From Bacteroidales bacterium UBA1757 (GTDB taxonomy: Bacteria; Bacteroidota; Bacteroidia; Bacteroidales; UBA1402): DNA of 9,409 nucleotides. Location of the stretch: assembly GCA_002315625.1 (NCBI GenBank), contig DCHH01000121.1, forward strand, positions 24,835-34,243. The letters are read 5' to 3'. Positions 1-7,077 of this stretch are shown piece by piece (position 1 is the stretch's first letter; every line of letters starts with the position of its first letter). The notes below the pieces were generated by a model. It made no database searches. It saw nothing but the letters and a program-made list of their open reading frames with translations, and was not told the DNA's origin. Both the position numbers and the translations under genes were made by a program.

Positions 1-900
1 GCGGCCTTTTTCATCAAGTATGAATTCTGGCCAAACTACCTTCTTATGCTCCATGAAAGGTCAGTACCTACGTACCTTGTTTCCGGAATATTCCGTCCGT
101 CACAGCCGTTTTTCAAAAAATACTGGTGGCTTCACAAGCAGATGCTGCACTGTTTCAGTTATTTCTTTGTACAGAACCGGCAGTCGATGGAACTTCTTGC
201 TGCAGAAGGACTTGCAGACAAGGCTATGCTTACGGGCGACACCCGCTCAGACCGTGTAATAGAGATTGCTGCCCAGGCTAAGGAGTTGCCCCTTATCGAT
301 GCGTTTGTCAAGGAGGAACCCAAAAAGTGTGTTATGGTGGCGGGCAGTTCGTGGCCACCGGACGAGGCGGTGTTCATCCCATATTTCAATGAACATCCGT
401 CCGTAAAACTTATCATTGCTCCGCGACGGATTGACGAAGATCATCTGAAGGAGATTGAGCACCAGATAAGGCGTCCTTTCTTGCGCTATACCCAGTTGAA
501 CGCTGAAAATGTGCATTCGGTCGATTGTATTCTGGTCGATTGCATAGGAATTCTTTCCTCCATGTACCGGTATGGCGACCTGGCTTTCATTGGCGGCGGT
601 TTCGGTACAATCGGCCTGCACAATGTACTTGAGGCGGCGGTCTATGGAAAGCCGGTCATTATCGGCCCGGTATATGACAAATTCCAGGAGGCCAAGGACT
701 TGCTTTCTGCCGGTGGGGCGTGCAGCATTGCCGATGTTCCTACGCTGACAGCCTGTATGGACAAATGGTTGTCGGATGAAAAATTGTTTGCCAAGGTCGG
801 GCGCAATGCCGGCGACTATGTTCATCTCTCAGCCGGTTCTACAAATAAGATTATCTCCTATTTGGAGAGCAGCCCTTCAAGCAGAATCAAATCGTTCTGA
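1..900 (+). CDS. waaA: 3-deoxy-D-manno-octulosonic acid transferase (Kdo transferase), 5'-truncated by window edge
   Basis: This GT-B fold enzyme (family GT30, also called KdtA) transfers Kdo from CMP-Kdo to the lipid A precursor at the cytoplasmic face of the inner membrane, the first step of LPS core assembly. The frame is open from base 1 to a TGA at 898-900, giving 299 residues. The family is usually about 400-430 residues, so roughly 110 N-terminal residues lie outside the window, including the region of the conserved catalytic Glu. Visible landmarks, counted by window codon, are the KYEFWPNYLL segment (codons 6-15, matching ELWPN of E. coli WaaA), the TGDTRSDR motif near codon 80, and the donor-binding GGGFG at codons 198-202 followed by HNVLEAAVYGKPVIIGP, a strong family signature. 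An internal ATG at 46-48 is not the start, because conserved sequence continues upstream of it. The last 43 nt overlap the 3' end of the opposite-strand cytidylyltransferase gene. The family call is secure. Confidence 0.93.
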   Translation, partial: AAFFIKYEFWPNYLLMLHERSVPTYLVSGIFRPSQPFFKKYWWLHKQMLHCFSYFFVQNRQSMELLAAEGLADKAMLTGDTRSDRVIEIAAQAKELPLIDAFVKEEPKKCVMVAGSSWPPDEAVFIPYFNEHPSVKLIIAPRRIDEDHLKEIEHQIRRPFLRYTQLNAENVHSVDCILVDCIGILSSMYRYGDLAFIGGGFGTIGLHNVLEAAVYGKPVIIGPVYDKFQEAKDLLSAGGACSIADVPTLTACMDKWLSDEKLFAKVGRNAGDYVHLSAGSTNKIISYLESSPSSRIKSF

Positions 901-1568
901 TATGTGACTTTCAGGTTTGTAGGTTCGCCTGCAACGACGAAAATCGGTTCTGAAGGAAGGTAGCGCGCCACCGTGCCGCAGTCATCGGTTGCCGTGAAAT
1001 CTGCCCTGGACATACCTGTTTCGTACGCCTTTTGAATCAGACCCACCTTGAACCCTTGCGGGGTCTGTACCTGACGCAGTCTATTGCGGTCGGGAATGCT
1101 CTTGAGAAGGGTGCCGCTTTCGTCGATTTCGATGATGGTGTCGGTGGCTGGCATGGCTACGTCAACAGCCCTGTACTTGTCCAATGCCATGATTACCTCG
1201 GTGATAATTCGCGCCGATACCATTGGTCTGGCAGCATCGTGGATGAGCAGGTTCCAGTCGGGATGGTCGCTGAAGGTGCGGATGGCGGCAAGACTCGAAT
1301 CGTACCGCTCGCTGCCTCCAGGGAGTACCGTCTGCACTTTTTCCCAGCCGTTTTTGGCAACAAGGGCCTCCATCTGTCCGATGTACGAGGCGTGCATCAC
1401 CACAACGATAGAGTCAATCATCGGATGGTCTTCAAACCTATCGATAGTGTGTTCAATTATGGTCCGGCCTCCGACCTCAATGAACTGCTTGGGCAATCCT
1501 GCACCCAGGCGGCTGCCAGTACCCCCTGCCAGAATGGCGGCTATTGTCCTGATGCTATTTTTACTCAT
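858..1568 (-). CDS. ispD: IspD/TarI-family cytidylyltransferase (probable 2-C-methyl-D-erythritol 4-phosphate cytidylyltransferase)
   Basis: The 236-residue protein has the usual IspD length. It shows the nucleotide-binding loop ILAGGTGSRLG (residues 12-22) with PKQF (26-29), GGSERYDSS (84-92), HDAARP (110-115), QTPQGF (168-173), TDD (194-196) and NLKVT (218-222), where Lys220 matches the conserved NIKxT lysine of IspD. IspD makes CDP-methylerythritol from CTP and MEP in the non-mevalonate isoprenoid pathway. The sister family TarI makes CDP-ribitol for envelope polymers and shares these motifs. The neighbours are all envelope-glycan genes, so a TarI-like role on another polyol or sugar phosphate cannot be excluded. 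I chose the ATG at 1568 (MSKNSIR) over the in-frame ATG at 1628. The motifs begin right after it, and a -7 element (1595-1602) lies inside the longer alternative. The gene diverges from yfhO and converges on waaA with a 43-nt overlap. Family is certain; exact substrate is moderate. Confidence 0.8.
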   Translation of the reverse strand: MSKNSIRTIAAILAGGTGSRLGAGLPKQFIEVGGRTIIEHTIDRFEDHPMIDSIVVVMHASYIGQMEALVAKNGWEKVQTVLPGGSERYDSSLAAIRTFSDHPDWNLLIHDAARPMVSARIITEVIMALDKYRAVDVAMPATDTIIEIDESGTLLKSIPDRNRLRQVQTPQGFKVGLIQKAYETGMSRADFTATDDCGTVARYLPSEPIFVVAGEPTNLKVTYQNDLILLEGLLSK

Positions 1569-1594
1569 GACTGAATTGGCTGTTTGTATGAGTG

Positions 1595-1602
1595 CAAAAG
1601 TA
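1595..1602 (-). promoter_or_regulatory. Candidate -7 promoter element for the cytidylyltransferase gene
   Basis: Read on the minus strand this is TACTTTTG, an exact match to the Bacteroidetes sigma-70 -7 consensus TAnnTTTG. It lies 26 nt from the ATG at 1568, so transcription would begin about 20 nt before that start codon. The -33 half is weak: the nearest TTG (1626-1628, minus) is 23 nt upstream, slightly more than the usual 19-21. The element supports the shorter reading of the gene. Confidence 0.5.
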
Positions 1603-1642
1603 GTCAAAATCGTTAAATCATAGACCAATGTAAAAAAAAACG

Positions 1643-1650
1643 TATCTTTG
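1643..1650 (+). promoter_or_regulatory. Candidate -7 promoter element for the yfhO-led operon
   Basis: TATCTTTG matches the Bacteroidetes -7 consensus TAnnTTTG exactly and follows a run of nine A residues (1632-1640). No TTTG or TTG is found 19-21 nt upstream, so only half of the consensus is present. Initiation would fall at about 1654-1657. That leaves almost no leader for the ATG at 1657 and a leader of about 16 nt for the ATG at 1672. It would drive the plus-strand genes up to 7071. With the opposing element at 1595-1602, it makes 1569-1656 a compact divergent promoter region. Confidence 0.5.
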
Positions 1651-1656
1651 CAGTCA

Positions 1657-4143
1657 ATGAATCAGACAACAATGCAAAAACAGTCATTCTTTTCAAAGTA
1701 CGGTGCATATCTTGTTGCACTGGTGGTGTTTATGGTCGTAGCATGCATCTACTGCTCTCCCTCGCTTCAGGGCAAGATTGTACAGGCTGGAGACGTGGTG
1801 AGTGGTAATGCAGCGGCGCATGAAGGTGGTCAATACCGTGCCGATACGGGCGAGAACACTTTCTGGACGGGGAGCATGTTCAGCGGTATGCCGAACTATC
1901 AGGTGGGCGGATATGTCTATCCTTCCACACAGTGGCTGAAGCCTATCCGCAAGGTGCTGAAACCCGGTGGTGTTGCCAGGGCCTATCTGGCACTGTTTGC
2001 ATATTTCGTCTGTTTCTACATTCTGCTCAGGTCGTTCAAGGTGGGCAAGTGGACCAGTATTGCCGGTGCTCTGGCAATTGGTTTCTCTTCCTATTTCCTG
2101 CTGATTTTTCCGGCCGGCCATTTCTTCAAGGTGACCACAATTCCCCTTATGAGCGTAGTTGTGGCGGGATTCATGTTCATCTATCAGGGGCGGTACGGGC
2201 TTGGAGCCATCCTTACTCTGCTGTTCACATCCGTCGGCTTCATTGACCACCCGCAGATGTCGTACTATATATGTCTTCTGATTGGTGTCCTTTTCTTTGC
2301 ACAACTCTACATATACGTAAAAGAAAAACGTGTCGGACAGTTTGTCGTTGCCTCGGCTATTTTTGCCGCCTCGTTCCTGGTGGGACTTGGCTGCAACGGT
2401 GCAAGCCTGTTTGCAAATCAGGAGTATGCCGAACAGACCATGCGCGGCGGTCATTCCGACCTGGTCAAGGATGATGATGCCGGCAACAAAACTCAGAAGG
2501 GATTGGACATTGACTATGCTACACAGTGGAGCTATGGGATAGGAGAGTCCATGACATTCATGATTCCCGGCTTCAAGGGTAACGCTTCGGGCTACAATAT
2601 CGGTACTGACAGCGAACTCTATCAGACAATGGTCAAGAAGGGTATCGACAAGCGTTCGGCCGCCCAGTTCTGCGAGCAGCTGCCACTCTACTGGGGTGAC
2701 CAGCCTTTTACCTCGGGTGCCGTCTATATGGGTGCCATCGTCTGCTTCCTGTTCGTCCTTGGTCTGATTGTAGTCAGGGGGCCGTTCAAGTGGGCATTGC
2801 TTGTGGCGACGCTGTTTTCCGTTCTGCTGGCATGGGGCAAGAACTTTATGCCGTTGTCGGAGTTTTTCTTCTACCATTTTCCGATGTACAACAAGTTCCG
2901 GGCGGTTTCCTCCATATTGATTGTTGCAGAAATCACTATGCCTGTGCTGGGCTTTATGGCGGTTAAGGAACTGCTCGAAGGCAAGATGCCTAAAGAGCAG
3001 GCTATGAAGGGTCTGTATGTATCGGCCGGAATCACGGCAGGTATATGTCTGATATTTGCGTTGTTCGGAGGTTCGATGTACGATTTCAAGTCGGCCGGCG
3101 ATGCAGCGTATGCTTCCCAGTTGCCCGACTTTATTTACAAAGGTATATTGGCCGAGAGGCAGTCTGTGCTGACGGGCGATGCCTGGCGCTCGTTTATCTT
3201 CATAGTTCTGGCTTTTGCTGTTCTTTGGCTCTACGTGAAAGGTGTGCTGAAAAATGGCTGGACAGTGGCTCTTCTGGGCGTGCTGGTCGTAGCCGACCTA
3301 TGGCCCGTTGACAAGCGCTTCTTCAATGATGACAATTTTGTCACGCCGAAGCAGAACAAGGCGCAGTTTGCAATGCAGCCCTACGAAAAGCAGATTCTTG
3401 CCGACCCGGATATTCACTTCCGCGTATTTAATCTGACGACCAACTCCTTCAACGAGTCGCGCACTTCGTACTATCTCAAGCATATCGGCGGATACAGTGC
3501 AGCAAAATTGCGCCGCTATCAGGACCTTATTGATGAGCATATCTCAAAAATGGATATGAATGTTATCAATATGCTCAATACCAAGTACTTCATTGTCAAG
3601 GGAGGCGACGGACAGCCGCAGCCTATGCCCAATCCTGATGCTATGGGCAACGCCTGGTTCGTTGATAGTGTGCTGGTGGTTGACAATGCCAATGAGGAGA
3701 GCGATGCCCTTCGTCGGCTTGACCTTCGTCATACTGCCGTTCTGGACAAGTCGTTTGCTTCGTATGTCTCTGATTTCAACCGTGCTGGAGATGCTGAGGT
3801 GCATCTGACAAAGTATGCGCCGAATCATCTGGATTATGAATACACTGCCTCCCAGCCAGGAACCATCGTCTTTTCGGAAATCTACTACCCGTACGGATGG
3901 AAGGCAAGCATTGACGGCGAACCGGTTGACCATTATCGGGTTGACTACATGCTTCGTGCCATGAACGTCCCCGCCGGCAGCCACAAGATTCATTTCGTGT
4001 TTGACCCGGACAGTGTCAAGAAAGGAAATGTGCTGAGTATGACTTGTGTTATAATAATGTATGTTGCCGTGCTGGGTATTATCGGCATGGCCGTTTTCAG
4101 AATGGTTCGCAAACGTCGCAATAATCCGGTTCAAAACTCATGA
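1657..4143 (+). CDS. YfhO-family polytopic membrane protein (GT-C-like)
   Basis: This 828-residue protein has many hydrophobic helices. The first TM helix is at about residues 16-34, and several more fall between about 105 and 545. A large hydrophilic domain follows (about 550-790), then one last TM helix at about 793-816 and a basic tail (VRKRRNN). The N-terminal loop with WTGSMFSGMP at 70-79 is a hallmark of YfhO-like proteins in Bacteroidetes. YfhO proteins belong to the broad GT-C-like class thought to glycosylate envelope polymers outside the membrane from lipid-linked sugar donors; the substrate here is unknown. Two ATG starts are possible: 1657 (used here) and 1672 (823 residues, MQKQSFF). 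The promoter position slightly favours 1672. A TTG at 1648 overlaps the -7 element and is unlikely. The GT2 gene begins 13 nt downstream, so the two are probably cotranscribed. Confidence 0.88.
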   Translation: MNQTTMQKQSFFSKYGAYLVALVVFMVVACIYCSPSLQGKIVQAGDVVSGNAAAHEGGQYRADTGENTFWTGSMFSGMPNYQVGGYVYPSTQWLKPIRKVLKPGGVARAYLALFAYFVCFYILLRSFKVGKWTSIAGALAIGFSSYFLLIFPAGHFFKVTTIPLMSVVVAGFMFIYQGRYGLGAILTLLFTSVGFIDHPQMSYYICLLIGVLFFAQLYIYVKEKRVGQFVVASAIFAASFLVGLGCNGASLFANQEYAEQTMRGGHSDLVKDDDAGNKTQKGLDIDYATQWSYGIGESMTFMIPGFKGNASGYNIGTDSELYQTMVKKGIDKRSAAQFCEQLPLYWGDQPFTSGAVYMGAIVCFLFVLGLIVVRGPFKWALLVATLFSVLLAWGKNFMPLSEFFFYHFPMYNKFRAVSSILIVAEITMPVLGFMAVKELLEGKMPKEQAMKGLYVSAGITAGICLIFALFGGSMYDFKSAGDAAYASQLPDFIYKGILAERQSVLTGDAWRSFIFIVLAFAVLWLYVKGVLKNGWTVALLGVLVVADLWPVDKRFFNDDNFVTPKQNKAQFAMQPYEKQILADPDIHFRVFNLTTNSFNESRTSYYLKHIGGYSAAKLRRYQDLIDEHISKMDMNVINMLNTKYFIVKGGDGQPQPMPNPDAMGNAWFVDSVLVVDNANEESDALRRLDLRHTAVLDKSFASYVSDFNRAGDAEVHLTKYAPNHLDYEYTASQPGTIVFSEIYYPYGWKASIDGEPVDHYRVDYMLRAMNVPAGSHKIHFVFDPDSVKKGNVLSMTCVIIMYVAVLGIIGMAVFRMVRKRRNNPVQNS

Positions 4144-4156
4144 CAACTGATTTCTT

Positions 4157-5137
4157 ATGGAACTGAATCTGTCACTGATTGTTCCGGTCTATAATCGGCC
4201 GGACGAAATAAAGGAGTTGTTGGAAAGCCTGACCCTTCAGACTGACAAGGACTTCGAGGTAGTCATTGTGGAGGACGGCTCAACACAGCCTTGCAAAGAG
4301 GTTTGCGATTCCTATTCAGATAAGCTGAACCTGATGTATCTGACCAAGCCCAATAGCGGCCGCAGCCAGACCCGCAACTTCGGTATGGACCACGCCTCAG
4401 GCAACTACTTTATCATCTTCGATTCCGACTGTACCATGCCGCCCCAATATGTGGCTACGGTCCGAAAATGTCTCTTAGAAGATTACACAGACTGTTTCGG
4501 CGGCCCCGACGCAGCCAACGAAACCTTCAACGACCTGCAGAAAGCCATCAGCTACTCCATGACCTCATTCATGACCACCGGCGGCATCCGCGGCGGTATG
4601 AAAAACGTGAAAAAATTCACCCCCCGCTCCTTCAACATGGGCATCTCCAAAGCCTGCTACGAAAAGGCCGGAGGGTTCAAGGATATGATTGGAGAGGATA
4701 TTGATATGAGTTTCCGGATTAAGGAGGCGGGGTTCGAACCACGTCTGCTTCCGGAGGCATACGTTTGCCACAAGCGTCGAAACAGTTTTAAGAGTTTCTT
4801 CAAGCAAGTCCGAACCTTTGGCCGTGGTCGCATTCTTTTGAACAAAATGCATCCTGGAGCCTTGAAACTTGTGCATACGCTTCCTGCCTGTTTTGCGGTG
4901 GGTCATATTCTGTTGCTTTTGGCCTCTATTTTATTCCGTTCAGGATGGTGGCTGCTTCCCATCGCAGTATATGTAATTTGCATTTTCCTTGAATCGCTTA
5001 TAAAAAACCGCAGTGTCAAGGTGGCATTTCTGTCAATTGGAACAGCATACGTCCAGCTTTTCGGCTACGGCATTGGGTTCATTGATGAGTGTATTACTCA
5101 CAAGGCTTCGCGGACCACACAGGAAAAATTGTATTGA
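4157..5137 (+). CDS. Family 2 glycosyltransferase with C-terminal membrane anchor
   Basis: This is a 326-residue inverting GT-A enzyme (GT2 family) that should use a nucleotide sugar at the cytoplasmic face of the inner membrane. The N-terminus has the typical SLIVPVYNR strand (residues 6-14), EDGS at 39-42, and NSGRSQTRNFG at 66-76. The metal-binding DxD is DSD at 89-91, and the acceptor-side acidic pair is GED at 179-181. A basic segment KQVRTFGRGR at 216-225 recalls the Q-rich motif of processive or membrane GT2 enzymes. Three hydrophobic stretches follow (about 246-260, 264-282 and 289-308), consistent with a membrane anchor. It lies 13 nt after yfhO and 2 nt before the kinase-nucleotidyltransferase gene, so it is the likely user of that product. 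Codon choice shifts abruptly inside the gene near 4670 (see findings). Acceptor and sugar are unknown. Confidence 0.9.
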   Translation: MELNLSLIVPVYNRPDEIKELLESLTLQTDKDFEVVIVEDGSTQPCKEVCDSYSDKLNLMYLTKPNSGRSQTRNFGMDHASGNYFIIFDSDCTMPPQYVATVRKCLLEDYTDCFGGPDAANETFNDLQKAISYSMTSFMTTGGIRGGMKNVKKFTPRSFNMGISKACYEKAGGFKDMIGEDIDMSFRIKEAGFEPRLLPEAYVCHKRRNSFKSFFKQVRTFGRGRILLNKMHPGALKLVHTLPACFAVGHILLLLASILFRSGWWLLPIAVYVICIFLESLIKNRSVKVAFLSIGTAYVQLFGYGIGFIDECITHKASRTTQEKLY

Positions 5138-5139
5138 AT

Positions 5140-7071
5140 ATGGTTGAACTATTTGTTCCAGGCCGTCTGTGCCTGTTTGGAGAACACAGTGACTGGGCCG
5201 GTAAGTATCGGTCAATGAACTCGGAAATAGTTCCGGGAGCTGCCATCGTGACGGGCATCGAACAGGGAATTTACGCGACGGCTGAGACATCGTCAACGTT
5301 CAGGATAACATCTTCCGCATCCGAAATCACAAGTGAATGGGAAGACTTCGAATGCCGCATGGACGGGCCCACACTGAAAGACATCGCCCGCAGTGGTAAT
5401 TTCTTCAGTTATTGTGCAGGTGTGGCAAGTTATATGCTGGAATGGTACAAGGTTGGGGGTGTACATATCCATCTCACAAAAATGGATATGCCAATGAAAC
5501 GGGGACTCTCTTCCAGCGCGGCTATCTGTGTTCTGGTCTGTCGTGCATTCAATCAGCTTTACCGATTGAATCTCAATACAATGGGTGAAATGAACATAGC
5601 CTATTGGGGAGAACTTCGTACGCAATCGCGTTGCGGACGGTTAGACCAGGCGTGTGCTTTCGGAGTGAACCCTGTAAAAATGTCGTTTGACGGCGAAGAA
5701 GTCTCAGTTGAACAGTTCAATATTCAAAAGCCGCTATATTGGGTGTTTGCCAATTTGAATTCTTCAAAGGACACCATCCGCATATTGGCTGACCTGAACA
5801 GAGCCTATCCTTTTGCAGAGACTCAAGAAGAACGGGAAGAACAGAAGGCGCTTGGTGAGATCAATCAGGAGATTGTTTCACGTGCAATTTCCTACATGCG
5901 CGAGGGACGTGATGAGCAGTTGGGTGCGCTGATGACAGAGGCCCAATCGGTTTTTGACCGGATGGTTGCTCCGATGTCGCCGGTACAACTGGCCTCCCCT
6001 AAATTGCATGAAATACTGTCCGATCCTTCTGTTCAGCGTCTTACATTTGGAGGAAAAGGTGTCGGTTCTCAGGGAGACGGTTCTGTCCAGTTCCTTGCCC
6101 GCAGCCAGGAAACACAGCAGGAGTTGGTATCTCTTCTTGGGGAAAAAGGACTTTCTGCGTATAAGTTTACTATCCGTCCTCGCCATACGATTCGCAAGGC
6201 TATCATTCCAGTGGCAGGTTTCGGCACCCGGCTTTATCCTGAGACCCGTTTTCTCAAGAAGGATTTCTTCCCGGTAGTCGATACTGACAATCAGGTCAAA
6301 CCTGTTATTCTTGTGCTCCTTGAAGAATGTCTGGCCGCTGGAATTGACGAAATCTGTCTGGTGCTTGGCAGTAAGGAAGAACGGGAGCAGTACCGACTTT
6401 TCTTTGAAACGAAACTCTCTCAGGAGCATCTCTCCAAATTGGCAAAAGAAAAAGTGGCATACGAGGAGCATATCCTTGAAATCGGTAAGAAACTCCATTA
6501 TGTCTATCAGACTGAAAAGAGGGGGTTTGGTGATGCAGTGTATCGCTGTGCGGAGTTTGCAGGCAACGACCCTGTACTCCTTCTGCTTGGTGATACCCTA
6601 TATCGCAGTCATTCCAACAAGTGTTGTGCCTTGCAGTTTATTGAGGCTTACGAAAAATATAATAAGCCGATGGTCTCCATTAGCGAAGTGTCGCTGGAAA
6701 AGGTCAGCTACTATGGAATTATTTCAGGGAAATGGGCGGACGGACAACAGAATGTCTTGGAAATGAGCGGTATTTGTGAGAAGCCGACTGTCGCGTATGC
6801 TGAAGAGCATTTGGGAGTGGAGACAGCTTCTCAGGGAAAAAAGTATTACCATGTCTTTGGCCAGTACATTCTTACCCAAGAGGTTTTTGCACAGCTCGCA
6901 CGGAACATATCGGATGGTCTGCTCAGTGACCGGGGAGAAGTGGAGCTAACTACAGCCCTGGAACAGGTCCGTGAAAAATCAGGCATGATGGCTGTCCGGC
7001 TCGATGGGGAAATGTTTGATATGGGGCTGCCTGAAGAGTTTCGCAATACCCTTGCAAACTTCGGTCGATAG
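5140..7071 (+). CDS. Bifunctional GHMP-type sugar kinase / GalU-like sugar-1-phosphate nucleotidyltransferase
   Basis: This 643-residue protein has two apparently complete enzyme domains with almost no linker. The N-terminal part (about 1-345) is a galactokinase-like GHMP kinase: VPGRLCLFGEHSDW (6-19), ATP-loop RGLSSSAA (121-128), CGRLDQ (165-170) with Asp169 aligned to the galactokinase catalytic Asp, and FGGKGVGSQGDG (303-314). The C-terminal part (about 353-643) resembles UTP-glucose-1-phosphate uridylyltransferase: PVAGFGTRLYPET (357-369), KKDFFPVVD (373-381) with the conserved Lys, QTEKRGFGDAV (457-467), LGDT with metal-binding Asp485, EKP (547-549), GEVELTTAL (599-607) and FDMG with Asp627. 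The expected route is free sugar to sugar-1-phosphate to NDP-sugar in one polypeptide, probably UDP- given the GalU likeness. Bacteroides Fkp joins a pyrophosphorylase to a fucokinase in the opposite order, so this is not Fkp. I chose the ATG at 5140 because the upstream ATG at 5089 lies inside the preceding gene. Domain calls are firm; the sugar is unknown. Confidence 0.88.
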   Translation: MVELFVPGRLCLFGEHSDWAGKYRSMNSEIVPGAAIVTGIEQGIYATAETSSTFRITSSASEITSEWEDFECRMDGPTLKDIARSGNFFSYCAGVASYMLEWYKVGGVHIHLTKMDMPMKRGLSSSAAICVLVCRAFNQLYRLNLNTMGEMNIAYWGELRTQSRCGRLDQACAFGVNPVKMSFDGEEVSVEQFNIQKPLYWVFANLNSSKDTIRILADLNRAYPFAETQEEREEQKALGEINQEIVSRAISYMREGRDEQLGALMTEAQSVFDRMVAPMSPVQLASPKLHEILSDPSVQRLTFGGKGVGSQGDGSVQFLARSQETQQELVSLLGEKGLSAYKFTIRPRHTIRKAIIPVAGFGTRLYPETRFLKKDFFPVVDTDNQVKPVILVLLEECLAAGIDEICLVLGSKEEREQYRLFFETKLSQEHLSKLAKEKVAYEEHILEIGKKLHYVYQTEKRGFGDAVYRCAEFAGNDPVLLLLGDTLYRSHSNKCCALQFIEAYEKYNKPMVSISEVSLEKVSYYGIISGKWADGQQNVLEMSGICEKPTVAYAEEHLGVETASQGKKYYHVFGQYILTQEVFAQLARNISDGLLSDRGEVELTTALEQVREKSGMMAVRLDGEMFDMGLPEEFRNTLANFGR

Positions 7072-7077
7072 ACAAAA

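Noticed and set aside
247..825. Antisense open frame of 192 codons within waaA
   Set aside because: The sense strand carries conserved KdtA motifs throughout; the antisense product shows no family features.
1032..1623. Plus-strand open frames opposite the cytidylyltransferase gene
   Set aside because: The minus-strand product has the full IspD/TarI motif set; the plus-strand translations have none.
1569..1628. Upstream ATG start adding 20 residues to the cytidylyltransferase
   Set aside because: The extension lies ahead of the family's usual start and contains the candidate -7 element, so it is probably not transcribed in full.
1693..2877. Antisense open frame of about 394 codons on the minus strand within yfhO
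   Set aside because: It runs opposite a clear membrane-protein gene, its translation is rich in His, Cys, Gln and Arg with no recognisable domain, and it has no promoter or neighbours. It is a by-product of the codon bias of the sense gene.
3544..4134. Antisense open frame of 196 codons at the 3' end of yfhO
   Set aside because: It is a shadow of the hydrophilic C-terminal domain of YfhO with no independent support.
5089..5139. Upstream ATG start extending the kinase fusion by 17 residues
   Set aside because: It would begin inside the preceding GT2 gene and add residues ahead of the conserved VPGRLCLFGEH motif, which normally sits at the very N-terminus.
5878..6498. Antisense open frame of 206 codons within the kinase-nucleotidyltransferase gene
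   Set aside because: It covers the conserved motif 3 of the kinase and the GalU-like loop on the other strand, and its own product has no recognisable motif.
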